The notes: generated from the letters alone by a model not told the origin. Positions 41,401 to 49,868 are shown, counted from the first letter of the stretch. The stretch: DNA of 49,868 nt from Acidimicrobiia bacterium (GCA_003231975.1 QIKW01000140.1:1-49868), one strand, 5' to 3'. Translations and numbers: made by a program.

Positions 41401-42827
41401 GCCGCCGAGGTTACGAGGTTGCCATCTCCGTTGGGAGTTAGGTTGCGGTGCCCGAACTGGTCGGCCTGACGGTCTCGAATGCCAATGATCAGGCTGTCGT
41501 CGGTGTCGAACTCGATGTCGGCCAGGATGGGCTGAGCCCGGAGCGGGAACTCATACGGGCTACCTGGATTGGCGGTGAAGAAGAAGTTTGCGTAGCTGAA
41601 GTTGTCTTCCCAGGGGTGCATCTCGCAGCCCTGATCTCGGAGTAGGCAACCGTCGTCGTAGTCCAGCGGAATGTCGAGCATCGACTGGGCGGCCCAGGTG
41701 CCAGCGTCTATGTCGTATGCAAACACGTGTGCTGAGAGGTCGGCCCTGGTGCCCCCGTTCTCGGCGGTGCAGGTAACGCCAGAATACAGAAACCCGTCTC
41801 GGATCTTTAGGGCGAACGGCCGATCGACCCCGTTGGGGCATGTGATCGGGGGACGGCCAATCGAGGCGTGGGCGGCAGTTGAGCCCTGATCGGCGGCAGC
41901 TACGTCGATGGCGTAGATCTCTCGGTCGAACAGGTTGGTTGCGTACAGGACACTTGTGTCTTCATTGAAGTCAATGTCGCCCCACCCGGCCTTGCCGATC
42001 TGACCAAACACGTTGGCGTCTAAGCTGGTCGGGTCATCGGCGGGGTCGTCTGGCAGGCCTCGATCAGCGTTAGATTCCACAAGTCCGGCATCGATTGAGT
42101 CATACCAAAGCGACACAACACCGGTGTTTGTGTCGCTGACGTAAAAGGCGTTGATGCCGCCGCTGCCGAGGCCAACGTGGCGCTTCAGAAAGGCCGAGGT
42201 GAAGAGGCGGCCGGTGATTGGCTGATATGCCAGCCCGTAGACCGATCCTGTGTCGGCCGCGGTTGCCAGCTCAGTAACGGGTGGGGTGTCTGTGCCTGCG
42301 ATGCCGTTCCCTCGGACACTTGAAACTATGGTTTCAACCTGCCCGTTCAGCTCAGCGGGGTTGTTCGAGTTCCCGTTTACAAAACACGTAACCGCGAACT
42401 GCACCGTTTCTTCGTTGGCGTTGCAATAGTCGGCAGGATTGGCCAGGGCGAAGTTGACCGTGGCTCCACCAGACGCGAACTGCACGGTTGAGCCACTGTC
42501 TGGACCGACGGCTGAGGGCCTGAGGTAGGAAGGGCCCCACTCGAACGCAATGCGATAGTTGGCAGTTGTGTCGGTGCCCGCAAGGCTGTAGGTGCCGTCA
42601 TCAACGGTGGTTGCCCTCCCAGCCTCGATGCCTGCGGCATCGGTGGCAATCACCACCACATCGGCCAAGCCGACGTCGCGATCGTCGCGGGCCCCGTTCT
42701 GGTTGTTGTCCCGGAACACTGTTCCGGTGATTGGTGCCGGAACAGCTCCAACCACGGTAGGTGGAGCAAGAACCGCAGCACTGGCCACAAGCAGGCCAGC
42801 AGCGGCAGCCAAAAATAGACGACGCAT
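38430..42827 (-). CDS. Giant SdrD-repeat surface protein with LAxTG sortase signal (a)
   Basis: 1465 residues from the ATG at 42827 (AGGGTG upstream; the ORF-track start at 42881 is too early). Signal peptide RRLFLAAAAGLLVASAAVLA. A first B-like module (ITGTVFRDNNQNGARDD) and a domain of about 500 residues with repeated blade-like segments (YGLAYQPITGRLFTSAFLKRHVG) follow. Then come six SdrD-B type Ca-binding modules of the form IGNxVWxDxDxDGxxDxxE. The C-terminus has LAVTG, a membrane helix and a basic tail (FRRLRLSTK): a class E-type LAxTG cell-wall sorting signal. Probably a cell-wall-anchored stalk or adhesin. It is a paralogue of the next gene. Confidence 0.88.
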   Translation of the reverse strand: MRRLFLAAAAGLLVASAAVLAPPTVVGAVPAPITGTVFRDNNQNGARDDRDVGLADVVVIATDAAGIEAGRATTVDDGTYSLAGTDTTANYRIAFEWGPSYLRPSAVGPDSGSTVQFASGGATVNFALANPADYCNANEETVQFAVTCFVNGNSNNPAELNGQVETIVSSVRGNGIAGTDTPPVTELATAADTGSVYGLAYQPITGRLFTSAFLKRHVGLGSGGINAFYVSDTNTGVVSLWYDSIDAGLVESNADRGLPDDPADDPTSLDANVFGQIGKAGWGDIDFNEDTSVLYATNLFDREIYAIDVAAADQGSTAAHASIGRPPITCPNGVDRPFALKIRDGFLYSGVTCTAENGGTRADLSAHVFAYDIDAGTWAAQSMLDIPLDYDDGCLLRDQGCEMHPWEDNFSYANFFFTANPGSPYEFPLRAQPILADIEFDTDDSLIIGIRDRQADQFGHRNLTPNGDGNLVTSAANGDILRAAPPDVPGGKWVLESGGVVGGRTSSGTGTERFGPGGPNSGQGPGGGEFYWSDFVANAQGDAFHSENFMGSLAAIPGADTTAATQIDPVDGRLDAGGIIWLNHDTGANDDSLEIYRDASTPQPSTLGKANGLGDIEALCLPPPVQIGNRAWFDRDKDGIQDPDEPPIPGLTVRLSDGQTTTTDASGTWSFFVQPFTDYEVTFETATADVSGIPDINIPNLLSGTLPNEGVDDEIDSDMDPLTLTIPVTSKGYGEHDHSFDAGFVPGPMEIGNLVWNDIDNDGMAETGEPGIANVRVQLWRDLGLDGVKETMVDEQLTDANGRYLFTGQPVGAYGVLIPNQFGAGEALFAMRSSTPTEADGDSDVDNDDNGIDPPLMPDDLMSSVIQLTGPEPINETIRKDDPTPDPPSAGFVDVLSNLTIDFGFYQPASIGDRVWLDDDANGLQDPGELGVPDVTVNLCDANGVTVQTTTTDANGIYTFEFLTPGAYKVCFDLGTLPADQLPTAQYAGGDDSLDSDANPFTGMTDVTLLDPLEDDPNWDLGIILASQVYEIGNLVWLDADNDGMAIDGEPGINGVAVELYADDGSGAKGALLAGTSTDANGKYRFTNLPAGKYLVNIPDQSGEGQALARMTSSVPTEANPDTDSDNDDNGLNPAANADGVMSNSIMVGDEAEPLQEQQRKDDAAGETTNLADNRSNLTVDFGFYRTASLGQSIWVDANRDGIRDPGELPISGIVVNLCDSSGATATTGADGDFLFEGLDPGEYRLCLDLTSLPPGYTVTAQDAGDNDVDSDVDPVTGMTDVVTLGAGEALLNLFIGLLPPASLGDKVWFDTDADGIQDPDEDPVPGVTVNLCDDAMTPLATTVTDANGMYIFEGLAPGEYMVCFDLSTIPVGATPTTADAGGDDAADSDADTRTGKTPGVLLLAGEHNPTLDMGIVPPPILAVTGTNLTGFLVGVAFLLVGSGVGFFAFRRLRLSTKPGVRQAI

Positions 42828-42939
42828 ATCACCCTTTCTCCCCAGCCAGGCAGAACGCCTATCTGGCAACTCGCCAGACACCTTAGGCGCAACAAGCAGC
42901 GCCTATGTGCATCCAGCACATTGCTGCTGAAACAATCGT

Positions 42940-43105
42940 ATTGGGTCGGCTGTCGTATTGGGTCGGCTATCGCCTCCCGGGCTTCGCCCATCCGGCTAAA
43001 CAGCTCGCTGCGTGCCGACGCCGTCGGCAACGCGAAACACGACCACAAAAGGGGAACTGGAATGGATTAGGTGCGTTTTCGCCACTAATCCATGCCAGTT
43101 CCCTC
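42940..43105 (-). repeat. Interspersed palindromic repeat, copy 2
   Basis: Noncoding DNA between the two SdrD-repeat genes. It has ATTGGGTCGGCT twice in tandem (about 42940 and 42957), a hairpin-like CCGGGCTTCGCCCATCCGG, the block GTGCCGACGCCGTCGGCAACGCG (about 42999-43034), and a 46-bp palindrome at 43055-43100 that is the exact reverse complement of copy 1 near rnpB. The spacer between block and palindrome differs (20 nt here, 10 nt in copy 1). The small ORFs drawn here are artefacts of the repeat. Confidence 0.8.
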
Positions 43106-43118
43106 GCGCACGACCGAC

Positions 43119-46100
43119 TCAGGCTAAACGGAAACCATTTCGCCTGATGGCAATTAGGCCGACCCCGATACCGGCCAGGATCAGCCCGTACCCAATTAGA
43201 GGCGCGGTTAGCGAAGTTCCGGTAAGCGCAAGTTCTGGCGGCGCGGCCTGATCAACCACCTGGAGGCCCAGGTCGATTGAGTCGACAAACACACCAGGGC
43301 CAATCGGGATAAGTGAAGTTACTCCCGTCCTACGGTCTGGGTCAGAGTCGATGGCATCGTCGCCGCCGCTGCCGGGATCGACTGGCTCAGTACCGGTCGG
43401 AAGGGTATTGAGATCGAAACAAATCCAGTAGTTGCCGGGCGTCAGCTCGTCGAACAGGTAGCGCCCGTCTTGGTCGGTGGTTACCGACGCCAAGGTGTCG
43501 CCTGCTTCGTTGCAGAGGATCACCACTACGCCGGGAACCCCTGGCTCGTCAGGCCCCTGCATTCCGTCGCCGTTGGTGTCCATCCAAACAACGTTGCCAA
43601 CTGAGCCCGGTGGAATCAGCCCAAGGTCAAGATCGGGGTAGAACTGGCCAGCGCTTATTGTGACCACCTCAGACATCCCGGTCTGAGGGTTCACATCAGA
43701 GTCAGCGGCCTCATCGGCGCCCACATCAGCTGTGGTGATCGAAGAGCCTGTAGGCAGGAGATCCAAGGGCACACAGATCTTGTAGTCGCCGGGGATGAGG
43801 TTGATGAACTGGTAGAAACCGTTGACGTCGGTGGTTGTTGTTGCCTCAATAGTTCCATCGGCTCGGCACAATTGAATGGTGACACCAGGTACCGGGGCCT
43901 CACCGGGGTCTTGGAGCCCGTCTGCGTTCGCATCGAACCAGACATAGTTTCCTAGCCCCGAGGTTGGGAAGAACCCGAAGTCAACGGTGAGGTTGGATTG
44001 ATCGTCGTTGGTACCGGCGGCCGGTGAATCAATGGTTTGTGAATCGCTTCTGGCGGTTTCCGCCAAAGGCTCAGTGCCTGTTAACTGGATCACAGAAGAC
44101 ATCACGGCCGCGGGCAGCGACGGAGGATCCAGGCCGTTGTCGTCATTGTCGGCATCGTCATTTGCGTTCGCCGCCGTTGGGCCTGACGAAATCATCCCGG
44201 CCAACGGTTGCCCGGCGGCTGATTGATCCGGCACAAGAATGCCGTAGGCGCCGGGCGCCAGGTTTGGGAAGCGGTAGTTGCCGTCGGCGTTGGTTGTGGT
44301 TGTGGCTCGGAACGTGTCCTTTTCGCCGTCTCCTGTTGTGTCCTCCCACAGCTCAACTACCACGGATGCAATTCCGGGCTCGCCGGTCTCGGCAACGCCG
44401 TCGTTGTCGGCGTCGAGCCAAACCAGGTTGCCAATTTCCAACCCGGTGGACGTTGTGAAGCCAGCGTCCAAAGAGAAGTCATGGCGTCCGGGGCCTTCAG
44501 TCCGCACGGTGATGGTGAGGTTTGTCGGGTCCATGTCGGAGTCAACCAGGTCGGCAGGGTCGAGCAAGTCGCGTGGCTGGCCAACGGCTGGAATCGGGCC
44601 CAGGATCGTTGGCAGGAGATCGGCTCCGGTCGATATTTCAGGAATGCCAGAGACATCGGCGGCGAGCGGGTCGAGTGTGACTGTGTAGTCGGTTTGGGGG
44701 TTGACGGTGAAGCCCCAGTTGCCGTTCGCGTCGGTTGTGGTTACCTGGCCGTCGGACAGTGTTATCGACACGTTTGGTATCGGTTCCTCGCCTGCGTCCT
44801 GGTTGCCGTCCTGGTTGCGGTCGAACCAGACGCGGTTTCCTATCTCAACCCGGGCTCCGAGGCAGAGCGCTTCGAGGTCGCCAAGCCCGTTCGCCTTCCC
44901 GAAGGTTGACGGTGCGGGTGTTGAGCCGTCTCGGTAGAGCTCAATTGACTCTTCGGTTGCCCCGTTGTCCAGATTCACCCATGAGATACCGCCCGCGTCG
45001 AGCCGGGCAGGCTGGGGATCAAGCGATGTTGCAGCAACAGTGTCGGTGCCTGGAATGACGGCAATGGATCCCATGAACGTCTCGGAGTGAATCACGTCTC
45101 CCCCCGGGCCGGTTACAAAGTCAGACCAGAAGAACTCTCCGCCCCCCGGTCCTTGCGGTGCAGCCGGGCCACCCGCTCCAACATTTGTTGTGCCGGTGCC
45201 TGAAGAGGTCTGGCCTCCAACCACTCCGCCGGACTCGAGGGTGAACTTGCCGCCAGGAATGGAGGGCGGTGCGGCCTTCAGCAGGTCTCCGTTGGTGGCG
45301 GCGGTAATGAGGTTGCCGTCTCCGAGAGGGGTGAAGTTGCGGTTGCCGAACTGATCGCCTTGGCGATCGCGGATGCCAACAATCATTGAGCCGTCGGTGT
45401 CGAAATCGATATCGGCAATCATTGGTTGGGCCCGCAGCGGAAATTCGAATGGAGTAGCCGGGACAGCAGTGAAGAAGAAGTCGGCATAGCTGAAGGTGTC
45501 GATCCAGGGATACATCTCACAACCCCGGTTTCGGACCAGGCAGCCGTCTGCGTAGTTGAGCGGAATGTCGAGAACCGAGTCTGGGCTCCAGGTGCCGCCG
45601 GCAATGTCGTATGTGAACACGTGACCCGAGAGGTCGGCCTGGGTGCCACCGTTCTCGGCGGTGCACGTAACACCCAGGTACAGAAGGCCGTCTTTGATCT
45701 GGAGGCCAAAAGGCCGATCGACTCCGTTGGGGCAGCTCAAGGTTGGGCGCCCAATTGAAACGTCGGCATTGCCTGCCCCGTTGTCCACTGCGGCCACGTC
45801 GATGGCGTAGACCTCCCGGTCGAACAGGTTCACGGCATAGATGGTCTGCTGATCTTCGGAGATGTCGATGTCTCCCCAGCCTGCCTTGCCGACCTGGCCG
45901 AATACCGTTGCGTCGACACTGGCCGGGTTGTCAGCCGCGGAAGAAGGCAGCCCTCGAGCCGCGTTTGACAACACGGCTCCGGCCCCGGCGTCGATGCCGC
46001 TGTACCACGGGCCGACCGAGCTGTCGTTGAGGTTCACGCTGTAGATCGTGTTCAGCCCGCTGGCGCCAAGGCCAACGTGGCGCTTCAGGTAAGAGGAGGC

Positions 46101-46730
46101 AAACAGCCGGTTGCTTACCGGTTCGAACGCCAGCCCGTACGTGCTTCCTAGTTGGCCGGCCTCGGCCAGTTTGATGGCGTCGGGGAGCCCATTGCCGGCA
46201 ATCCCGTTTGCGCGCGGCACAGCCACGATGGCCTCTACGTCTGCGTTGAAGGCATCTGCCGTTGTGGGGTCGCCATTTACGAAACATGTGGTGGCAAATA
46301 CAACGACAGCCTCGTCGGCGGCGCAAAAGTCGGCTGGGTTGGCCAAGCCGAAGCTGGCAACGCCGCCTCCATTGACGAACTGGACCGAGCCTGCGGTGTC
46401 TGGTCCGACGGCAGTCGGTCGCAGGAAGGGCTCGGTCCAGGAGTATGTGATTCGGTACTGGATTGTGTCGTCGGTTCCGACAATCGAGAATGAACCGTCG
46501 GCACCAGAAACAGCGGTGCCTGTTACTGCGCCCGCGGGGTCGGTGGCGGTAACGGTAACGCCCTCCCACCCAGGGTCTCGGTTGTCTTGCTCGCCGTTCT
46601 GGTTGTGATCACGCCAGACGGTGCCCGTAATGGGCGCCGCTGCCGCTTCGGCCGCCACCACCGGTATGACCGTCACTGCCAGGCTGAGAATCAGGACCGC
46701 GGCTAAAGACCGCATAGTTCTGTGCACCAC
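43119..46730 (-). CDS. Giant SdrD-repeat surface protein with LAxTG sortase signal (b)
   Basis: 1203 residues, paralogue of the preceding gene, with the same order: signal peptide (RSLAAVLILSLAVTVIPVVAAEA), first B-like module (ITGTVWRDHNQNGEQDN), blade-like domain with near-identical segments (RLFASSYLKRHVGLG; GPGGGEFFWSDFV), then four SdrD-B modules instead of six. The C-terminus is LALTG, a membrane helix and IRRNGFRLA. The GTG at 46730 has AAGGGGTG upstream; an internal ATG at 46715 is possible. The exported protein should be linked to the wall by a class E-like sortase encoded elsewhere. The pair arose by tandem duplication. Confidence 0.88.
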   Translation of the reverse strand: MVHRTMRSLAAVLILSLAVTVIPVVAAEAAAAPITGTVWRDHNQNGEQDNRDPGWEGVTVTATDPAGAVTGTAVSGADGSFSIVGTDDTIQYRITYSWTEPFLRPTAVGPDTAGSVQFVNGGGVASFGLANPADFCAADEAVVVFATTCFVNGDPTTADAFNADVEAIVAVPRANGIAGNGLPDAIKLAEAGQLGSTYGLAFEPVSNRLFASSYLKRHVGLGASGLNTIYSVNLNDSSVGPWYSGIDAGAGAVLSNAARGLPSSAADNPASVDATVFGQVGKAGWGDIDISEDQQTIYAVNLFDREVYAIDVAAVDNGAGNADVSIGRPTLSCPNGVDRPFGLQIKDGLLYLGVTCTAENGGTQADLSGHVFTYDIAGGTWSPDSVLDIPLNYADGCLVRNRGCEMYPWIDTFSYADFFFTAVPATPFEFPLRAQPMIADIDFDTDGSMIVGIRDRQGDQFGNRNFTPLGDGNLITAATNGDLLKAAPPSIPGGKFTLESGGVVGGQTSSGTGTTNVGAGGPAAPQGPGGGEFFWSDFVTGPGGDVIHSETFMGSIAVIPGTDTVAATSLDPQPARLDAGGISWVNLDNGATEESIELYRDGSTPAPSTFGKANGLGDLEALCLGARVEIGNRVWFDRNQDGNQDAGEEPIPNVSITLSDGQVTTTDANGNWGFTVNPQTDYTVTLDPLAADVSGIPEISTGADLLPTILGPIPAVGQPRDLLDPADLVDSDMDPTNLTITVRTEGPGRHDFSLDAGFTTSTGLEIGNLVWLDADNDGVAETGEPGIASVVVELWEDTTGDGEKDTFRATTTTNADGNYRFPNLAPGAYGILVPDQSAAGQPLAGMISSGPTAANANDDADNDDNGLDPPSLPAAVMSSVIQLTGTEPLAETARSDSQTIDSPAAGTNDDQSNLTVDFGFFPTSGLGNYVWFDANADGLQDPGEAPVPGVTIQLCRADGTIEATTTTDVNGFYQFINLIPGDYKICVPLDLLPTGSSITTADVGADEAADSDVNPQTGMSEVVTISAGQFYPDLDLGLIPPGSVGNVVWMDTNGDGMQGPDEPGVPGVVVILCNEAGDTLASVTTDQDGRYLFDELTPGNYWICFDLNTLPTGTEPVDPGSGGDDAIDSDPDRRTGVTSLIPIGPGVFVDSIDLGLQVVDQAAPPELALTGTSLTAPLIGYGLILAGIGVGLIAIRRNGFRLA

Positions 46731-46904
46731 TGTTCACCCCTTGTCACTCTGTTCCCGCTGGGGATGAAACTAGCGCGTAGGTGACACTACATGTGTCAAC
46801 AATTTGTTTAAGTCTGAACGCAGCCTGGATCTTTCAATCGATTCACGGGCTAGTTGCAGATACACGCCACATCAGGCGTCCATGATCGTGAAAGGCAGCT
46901 GTTG

Positions 46905-49175
46905 TTAGTGATTAATGGCGTTCCAAACGCGTTCGGGGGTGGTAGGCATGTCGACGTGGGTAACCCCGAGGTGGGCCAGTGCATCCACAACCGCGTTTTG
47001 CACCGCCGGGGTGGCTCCAATCGTTCCCGACTCGCCGATGCCTTTTGCCCCAATCGGATTCCGATCGGTTGGTGTCTCCTGCTCGATTCGTTCGAAACTT
47101 GGCAACTCGGCAGCCGATACCAGGGCGTAGTCCATGAAGTTCGACGTCAGCGGATTTCCCTGAGGGTCATACATGAACTCTTCCACAAGTGCCTGGGCGA
47201 TGCCTGAGGCCACGCCACCGTGAACCTGGCCGTCCACGATCAATGGGTTCACCAACACCCCGGCGTCGTCGCAGGAGATGTGGCGCAACACTGTGACAGC
47301 GCCGGTCTCGCGGTCAACCTCAACCACAGACAGATGCGAACCAAAGGGGAACGTGGCTCCCCCCGGCTTGAAGTCGAATTCGGCAAAGAGGTTGCTTCCC
47401 TTGTCGTCAGCCACCTTGGTTGCGATGTCACTCCATGAAGTAGTGATGGTTGGCGTACCGGTTACCGAAAAAGCCCCTGTCTCGGTATCGAGAATAATGT
47501 CTGCCGGGTTGGCCTCAAGCAGCTCGGCGGCAATTGGTCTGGCCAGCTCAATGGCTTCCTCGCTTGCCCGCCAAATGGCGCTGCCGCCAACCTGAAGCGA
47601 CTTGGAACCGCCAGTGCCGCCGCCTCTTGGCACCTCGGCCGTGTCTCCGTGTCGCACCTCAATCTTGTCGACAGGAATTCCAGTGATGGAGCTGGCAACT
47701 TGGGCGAAAGCGGTGTGGTGGCCTTGGCCGTGGGAGGATGATCCGGTCAGTGCAATAGCCGAGCCGTCAGGCAGTACTTCAATACTTCCGTACTCTTCGC
47801 TGGCCATCGGGTTGGCGATCTCAACATAGCTCGACCAGCCAAGCCCCAGCAGAGCAGCTTCTGGATCTTTCCGCCTGGTTTCCTGCTCGGCCCGAAGAGC
47901 GTCGTAGTCGACAAAGCTCATAACGGCGTCCAGAGCCTTTTCGTACTCGCCGCTATCCATTCCCGCGCCGGTTGGCGTTGTCAACGGAAAAGCGTCGGGT
48001 GGCTGAAAGTTCTTGCGCCGCACCTCGGCTGGGTCCATTTCAACTTCGGCCGCGAACCGGTCGATCATTCGCTCGATGGCCTGGGCCGCCTCTGGTCGAC
48101 CGGCCCCCCGGTAGGCCCCAACCGGCATTGTGTTGGTTACCACCGAGGTTGACGAGAAGTCAACCCGCTCGATGTCGTAGACGCCACAGCTCACAACTTT
48201 GGCTATGAACGGGAGTACGGCACCGATCTCGGGATAGGCGCCTGCGTCTTGGGTCATGTGGACTTGGTAGGCGGTGACCCGGCCATCCTTGGAGCCGCCC
48301 AGGGTTGCATCAAACTGGCAGGCCCTGCCGTGGACGAGGCCCAGCATGCTCTCAGATCTAGTCTCGGTCCAGCGAATGGGACGGCCGAGGTGGCGCGCCA
48401 CCAGCGAGCAGATGATGTCCTCGGGGTCGCTGCCGCCCTTGGCGCCAAAGCCCCCTCCAACGTCGGGGCAGATCACTCTTACCAACGATGGGTCGACGCC
48501 GGTGGCTGCGGCCAAGCTGTCCCGGGTGCCATGAGCTCCCTGCGTGGTTGACCACTGGGTGAGGCTCAAGTTGCCCTCTTCAAACTTGTCCCACCGGGCA
48601 ATGGTGGAGCGAGGCTCCAAAGGGCAGGGAGCCAGCCGCTGGTTTCGGAACGAGAGGTTCACAACTACCTCGCAGTCGGCAAAGAAGTCGTCGCCCGCTT
48701 CTGAGGGGATGGCAAACGTTGTGTTGGTGCCAACCTCTGGGAACAGCAGAACCGTGTCGGTCAGGGCCTGGTCCATCGTTACAGCCACATCAAGTGGCTC
48801 GTAGTCAACAACTACCTGCTCGGCAGCATCGAATCCGGCCGACCGGGTTTCTGAGATCACAACCGCTATAGGCTCGCCAACGTAGCGAACCCGGTCGGTG
48901 CCAAGCCATGTCCTCAGCATCTCCTGATTCAGAAGCGGCATGCTCGGTGGCTTGGCCTCCAACTCTAAATCTGTGGCGGTAATGACAGCAACCACCCCTG
49001 GAGCGGATGACGCGTCTGCTGTGTCGATGGAGGAGATCAGAGCATGGGCCATGACAGAGCGGACGAAGGTTGCATGGAGAGCTTCGGGCGGCGCCAGATC
49101 GTCTACGTACTTGCCCCCAACCGTGAGAAGAGCAGGGTCTTCTTTCCGCTCGACGCGTGTTCCGAGAATGCTCAT
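46905..49175 (-). CDS. CoxL-like (form II) molybdenum hydroxylase large subunit
   Basis: 756 residues of the xanthine dehydrogenase/CO dehydrogenase large-subunit family: GTRVERKEDPALLTVGGKYVDDL at the start, VGGGFGAKGG, the active-site loop AYRGAGR, QGHHTAFAQVASSITG, and the final GESGTIGATPAVQNAV with the catalytic Glu. True CO dehydrogenases carry AYxCSFR in that loop. AYRGAGR marks form II, whose substrates are mostly unknown aldehydes, purines or N-heterocycles. The medium FAD and small 2Fe-2S subunits are not adjacent. The ATG overlaps the MftC stop (ATGA), so it is translationally coupled to the mycofactocin maturase. Confidence 0.9.
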   Translation of the reverse strand: MSILGTRVERKEDPALLTVGGKYVDDLAPPEALHATFVRSVMAHALISSIDTADASSAPGVVAVITATDLELEAKPPSMPLLNQEMLRTWLGTDRVRYVGEPIAVVISETRSAGFDAAEQVVVDYEPLDVAVTMDQALTDTVLLFPEVGTNTTFAIPSEAGDDFFADCEVVVNLSFRNQRLAPCPLEPRSTIARWDKFEEGNLSLTQWSTTQGAHGTRDSLAAATGVDPSLVRVICPDVGGGFGAKGGSDPEDIICSLVARHLGRPIRWTETRSESMLGLVHGRACQFDATLGGSKDGRVTAYQVHMTQDAGAYPEIGAVLPFIAKVVSCGVYDIERVDFSSTSVVTNTMPVGAYRGAGRPEAAQAIERMIDRFAAEVEMDPAEVRRKNFQPPDAFPLTTPTGAGMDSGEYEKALDAVMSFVDYDALRAEQETRRKDPEAALLGLGWSSYVEIANPMASEEYGSIEVLPDGSAIALTGSSSHGQGHHTAFAQVASSITGIPVDKIEVRHGDTAEVPRGGGTGGSKSLQVGGSAIWRASEEAIELARPIAAELLEANPADIILDTETGAFSVTGTPTITTSWSDIATKVADDKGSNLFAEFDFKPGGATFPFGSHLSVVEVDRETGAVTVLRHISCDDAGVLVNPLIVDGQVHGGVASGIAQALVEEFMYDPQGNPLTSNFMDYALVSAAELPSFERIEQETPTDRNPIGAKGIGESGTIGATPAVQNAVVDALAHLGVTHVDMPTTPERVWNAINH

Positions 49176-49868
49176 CTGGTTTCCAATGTTTGTAGATTGG
49201 CTTGCTCGCCGCGGGTTGGGCCGAGCGAAACGACTACCGGTTTCGAGTGGTCGCTAGTTGAAGAGGGAAGGGCTGATGGTGCAACCGCGGCCAGGGCTAG
49301 CTCACCGTGGCCGGTTACACATTCTGGGTCTGGGCCGTCCAGCGGAAGGCCGGTGAAGAACTTGGCTGCCATACACCCACCTTGGCAAGCATCGAATTGG
49401 CCACAGCTGCTGCAGGCCCCGGCCGACTGCGGTTCTCGAAGCTCGCGGAACAGTTCAGAGTTCTTCCATAGGTTGGCGAACCCGCCCGGGTGTGCGACGT
49501 TGCCTGCCTTGAATTCGTCATGAAGCACAAACGGGCAGGCGTACACGTCTCCAACCGGGTCAATCAGGCACACCACTCGGCCGGCCCCACACAAATTCAG
49601 ACCAGGCAGGTTCTCTGGGCCGAGGGCGTTCAGATGAAAGAAGGAGTCTCCGGTGAGGGTTCTCGGGTGGTCAAGAAGCCAGTGGTAGAGCTCACGTTGC
49701 TGGGGCTGGGTTGGATGAAGCTCATGCCAGGTGTCGGCTCCTCGGCCAGATGGACGCAGGCGGGCCAGCCGAAGCTGGGCACCGTAGTGATCGGCTAGTG
49801 CTTGAAAGCGGTCTAGCTGGCCAATGTTGTGCCGCGTCATCACAACGCTGATCTTGAAGGCTCCGAAA
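49172..49868 (-). CDS. mftC: Mycofactocin radical SAM maturase MftC (5' end outside window)
   Basis: The frame is open to the window edge (FGAFKISVVMTRHNIGQLDRFQALADHYGAQLRLARLRPSGRGAD), so the ORF-track start at 49843 is not real and about 232 C-terminal residues are seen. The SPASM-type auxiliary Fe-S region is complete: CGAGRVVCLIDPVGDVYACPF and CSSCGQFDACQGGCMAAKFFTGLPLDGPDPEC. MftC decarboxylates and cross-links the C-terminal Val-Tyr of the MftA peptide. The radical SAM CxxxCxxC core and probable mftA and mftB lie beyond the edge. It is coupled by a 4-nt overlap to the CoxL-like gene. Confidence 0.93.
   Translation of the reverse strand, partial: FGAFKISVVMTRHNIGQLDRFQALADHYGAQLRLARLRPSGRGADTWHELHPTQPQQRELYHWLLDHPRTLTGDSFFHLNALGPENLPGLNLCGAGRVVCLIDPVGDVYACPFVLHDEFKAGNVAHPGGFANLWKNSELFRELREPQSAGACSSCGQFDACQGGCMAAKFFTGLPLDGPDPECVTGHGELALAAVAPSALPSSTSDHSKPVVVSLGPTRGEQANLQTLETR

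Noticed and set aside
46905-49175. Aerobic CO dehydrogenase large subunit
   Set aside because: The active-site loop is AYRGAGR (form II), not AYxCSFR of true CO dehydrogenases, and no CoxM/CoxS genes are adjacent in the window.

Overview
The window is GC-rich, gene-dense actinobacterial DNA. The features that point to Actinomycetota, probably an Acidimicrobiia-type lineage, are: a mycofactocin gene set, an EgtD ergothioneine enzyme, an RskA-type anti-sigma factor, surface proteins ending in LAxTG sortase signals, many GTG/TTG starts, and several genes whose start codon lies only 5-8 nt after a TANNNT box (leaderless promoters). The lineage is inferred from gene content; no marker gene settles it.

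Left part (1-22.9 kb) is mostly housekeeping and regulatory. In order it holds: an edge-truncated repeat-rich lipoprotein; a homocysteine S-methyltransferase; a membrane protein; an EamA transporter; a large membrane GGDEF-EAL protein fused to a CelD/BcsL-like GNAT domain; a small unknown gene; an M16 metallopeptidase lipoprotein; a PilZ protein; an unknown protein; a class A penicillin-binding protein; a CT398-type zinc-ribbon protein; a membrane protein and a histidine phosphatase. These are followed by an ECF sigma factor operon (lipoprotein, sigma, RskA-like anti-sigma), a SHOCT-like small protein, the RNase P RNA gene, a membrane protein, an unusual TrpD homologue and a coiled-coil/NYN-PIN protein.

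Middle part (22.9-38.4 kb) is a mycofactocin redox island. One minus-strand operon runs NDMA-type alcohol dehydrogenase, MoxR ATPase, VWA protein, MftF glycosyltransferase. A second minus-strand operon runs FixX-like ferredoxin, ETF beta, MftE peptidase. A plus-strand operon runs LLM flavin oxidoreductase, EgtD, FixC-like ETF-quinone oxidoreductase. A third minus-strand block runs crotonase, two FadH/OYE-family oxidoreductases, ETF alpha. The four Fix-type parts (A, B, C, X) are all present but spread over three transcription units. I infer a route from mycofactocin-dependent dehydrogenases through a dedicated ETF to the quinone pool.

Right part (38.4-49.9 kb) has two tandem giant SdrD-repeat surface proteins with LAxTG anchors, separated by a palindromic repeat that also occurs beside rnpB. 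Then come a CoxL-like (form II) molybdenum hydroxylase large subunit and, running off the edge, the C-terminal part of the radical SAM maturase MftC, whose start and the likely mftA/mftB lie outside the window.
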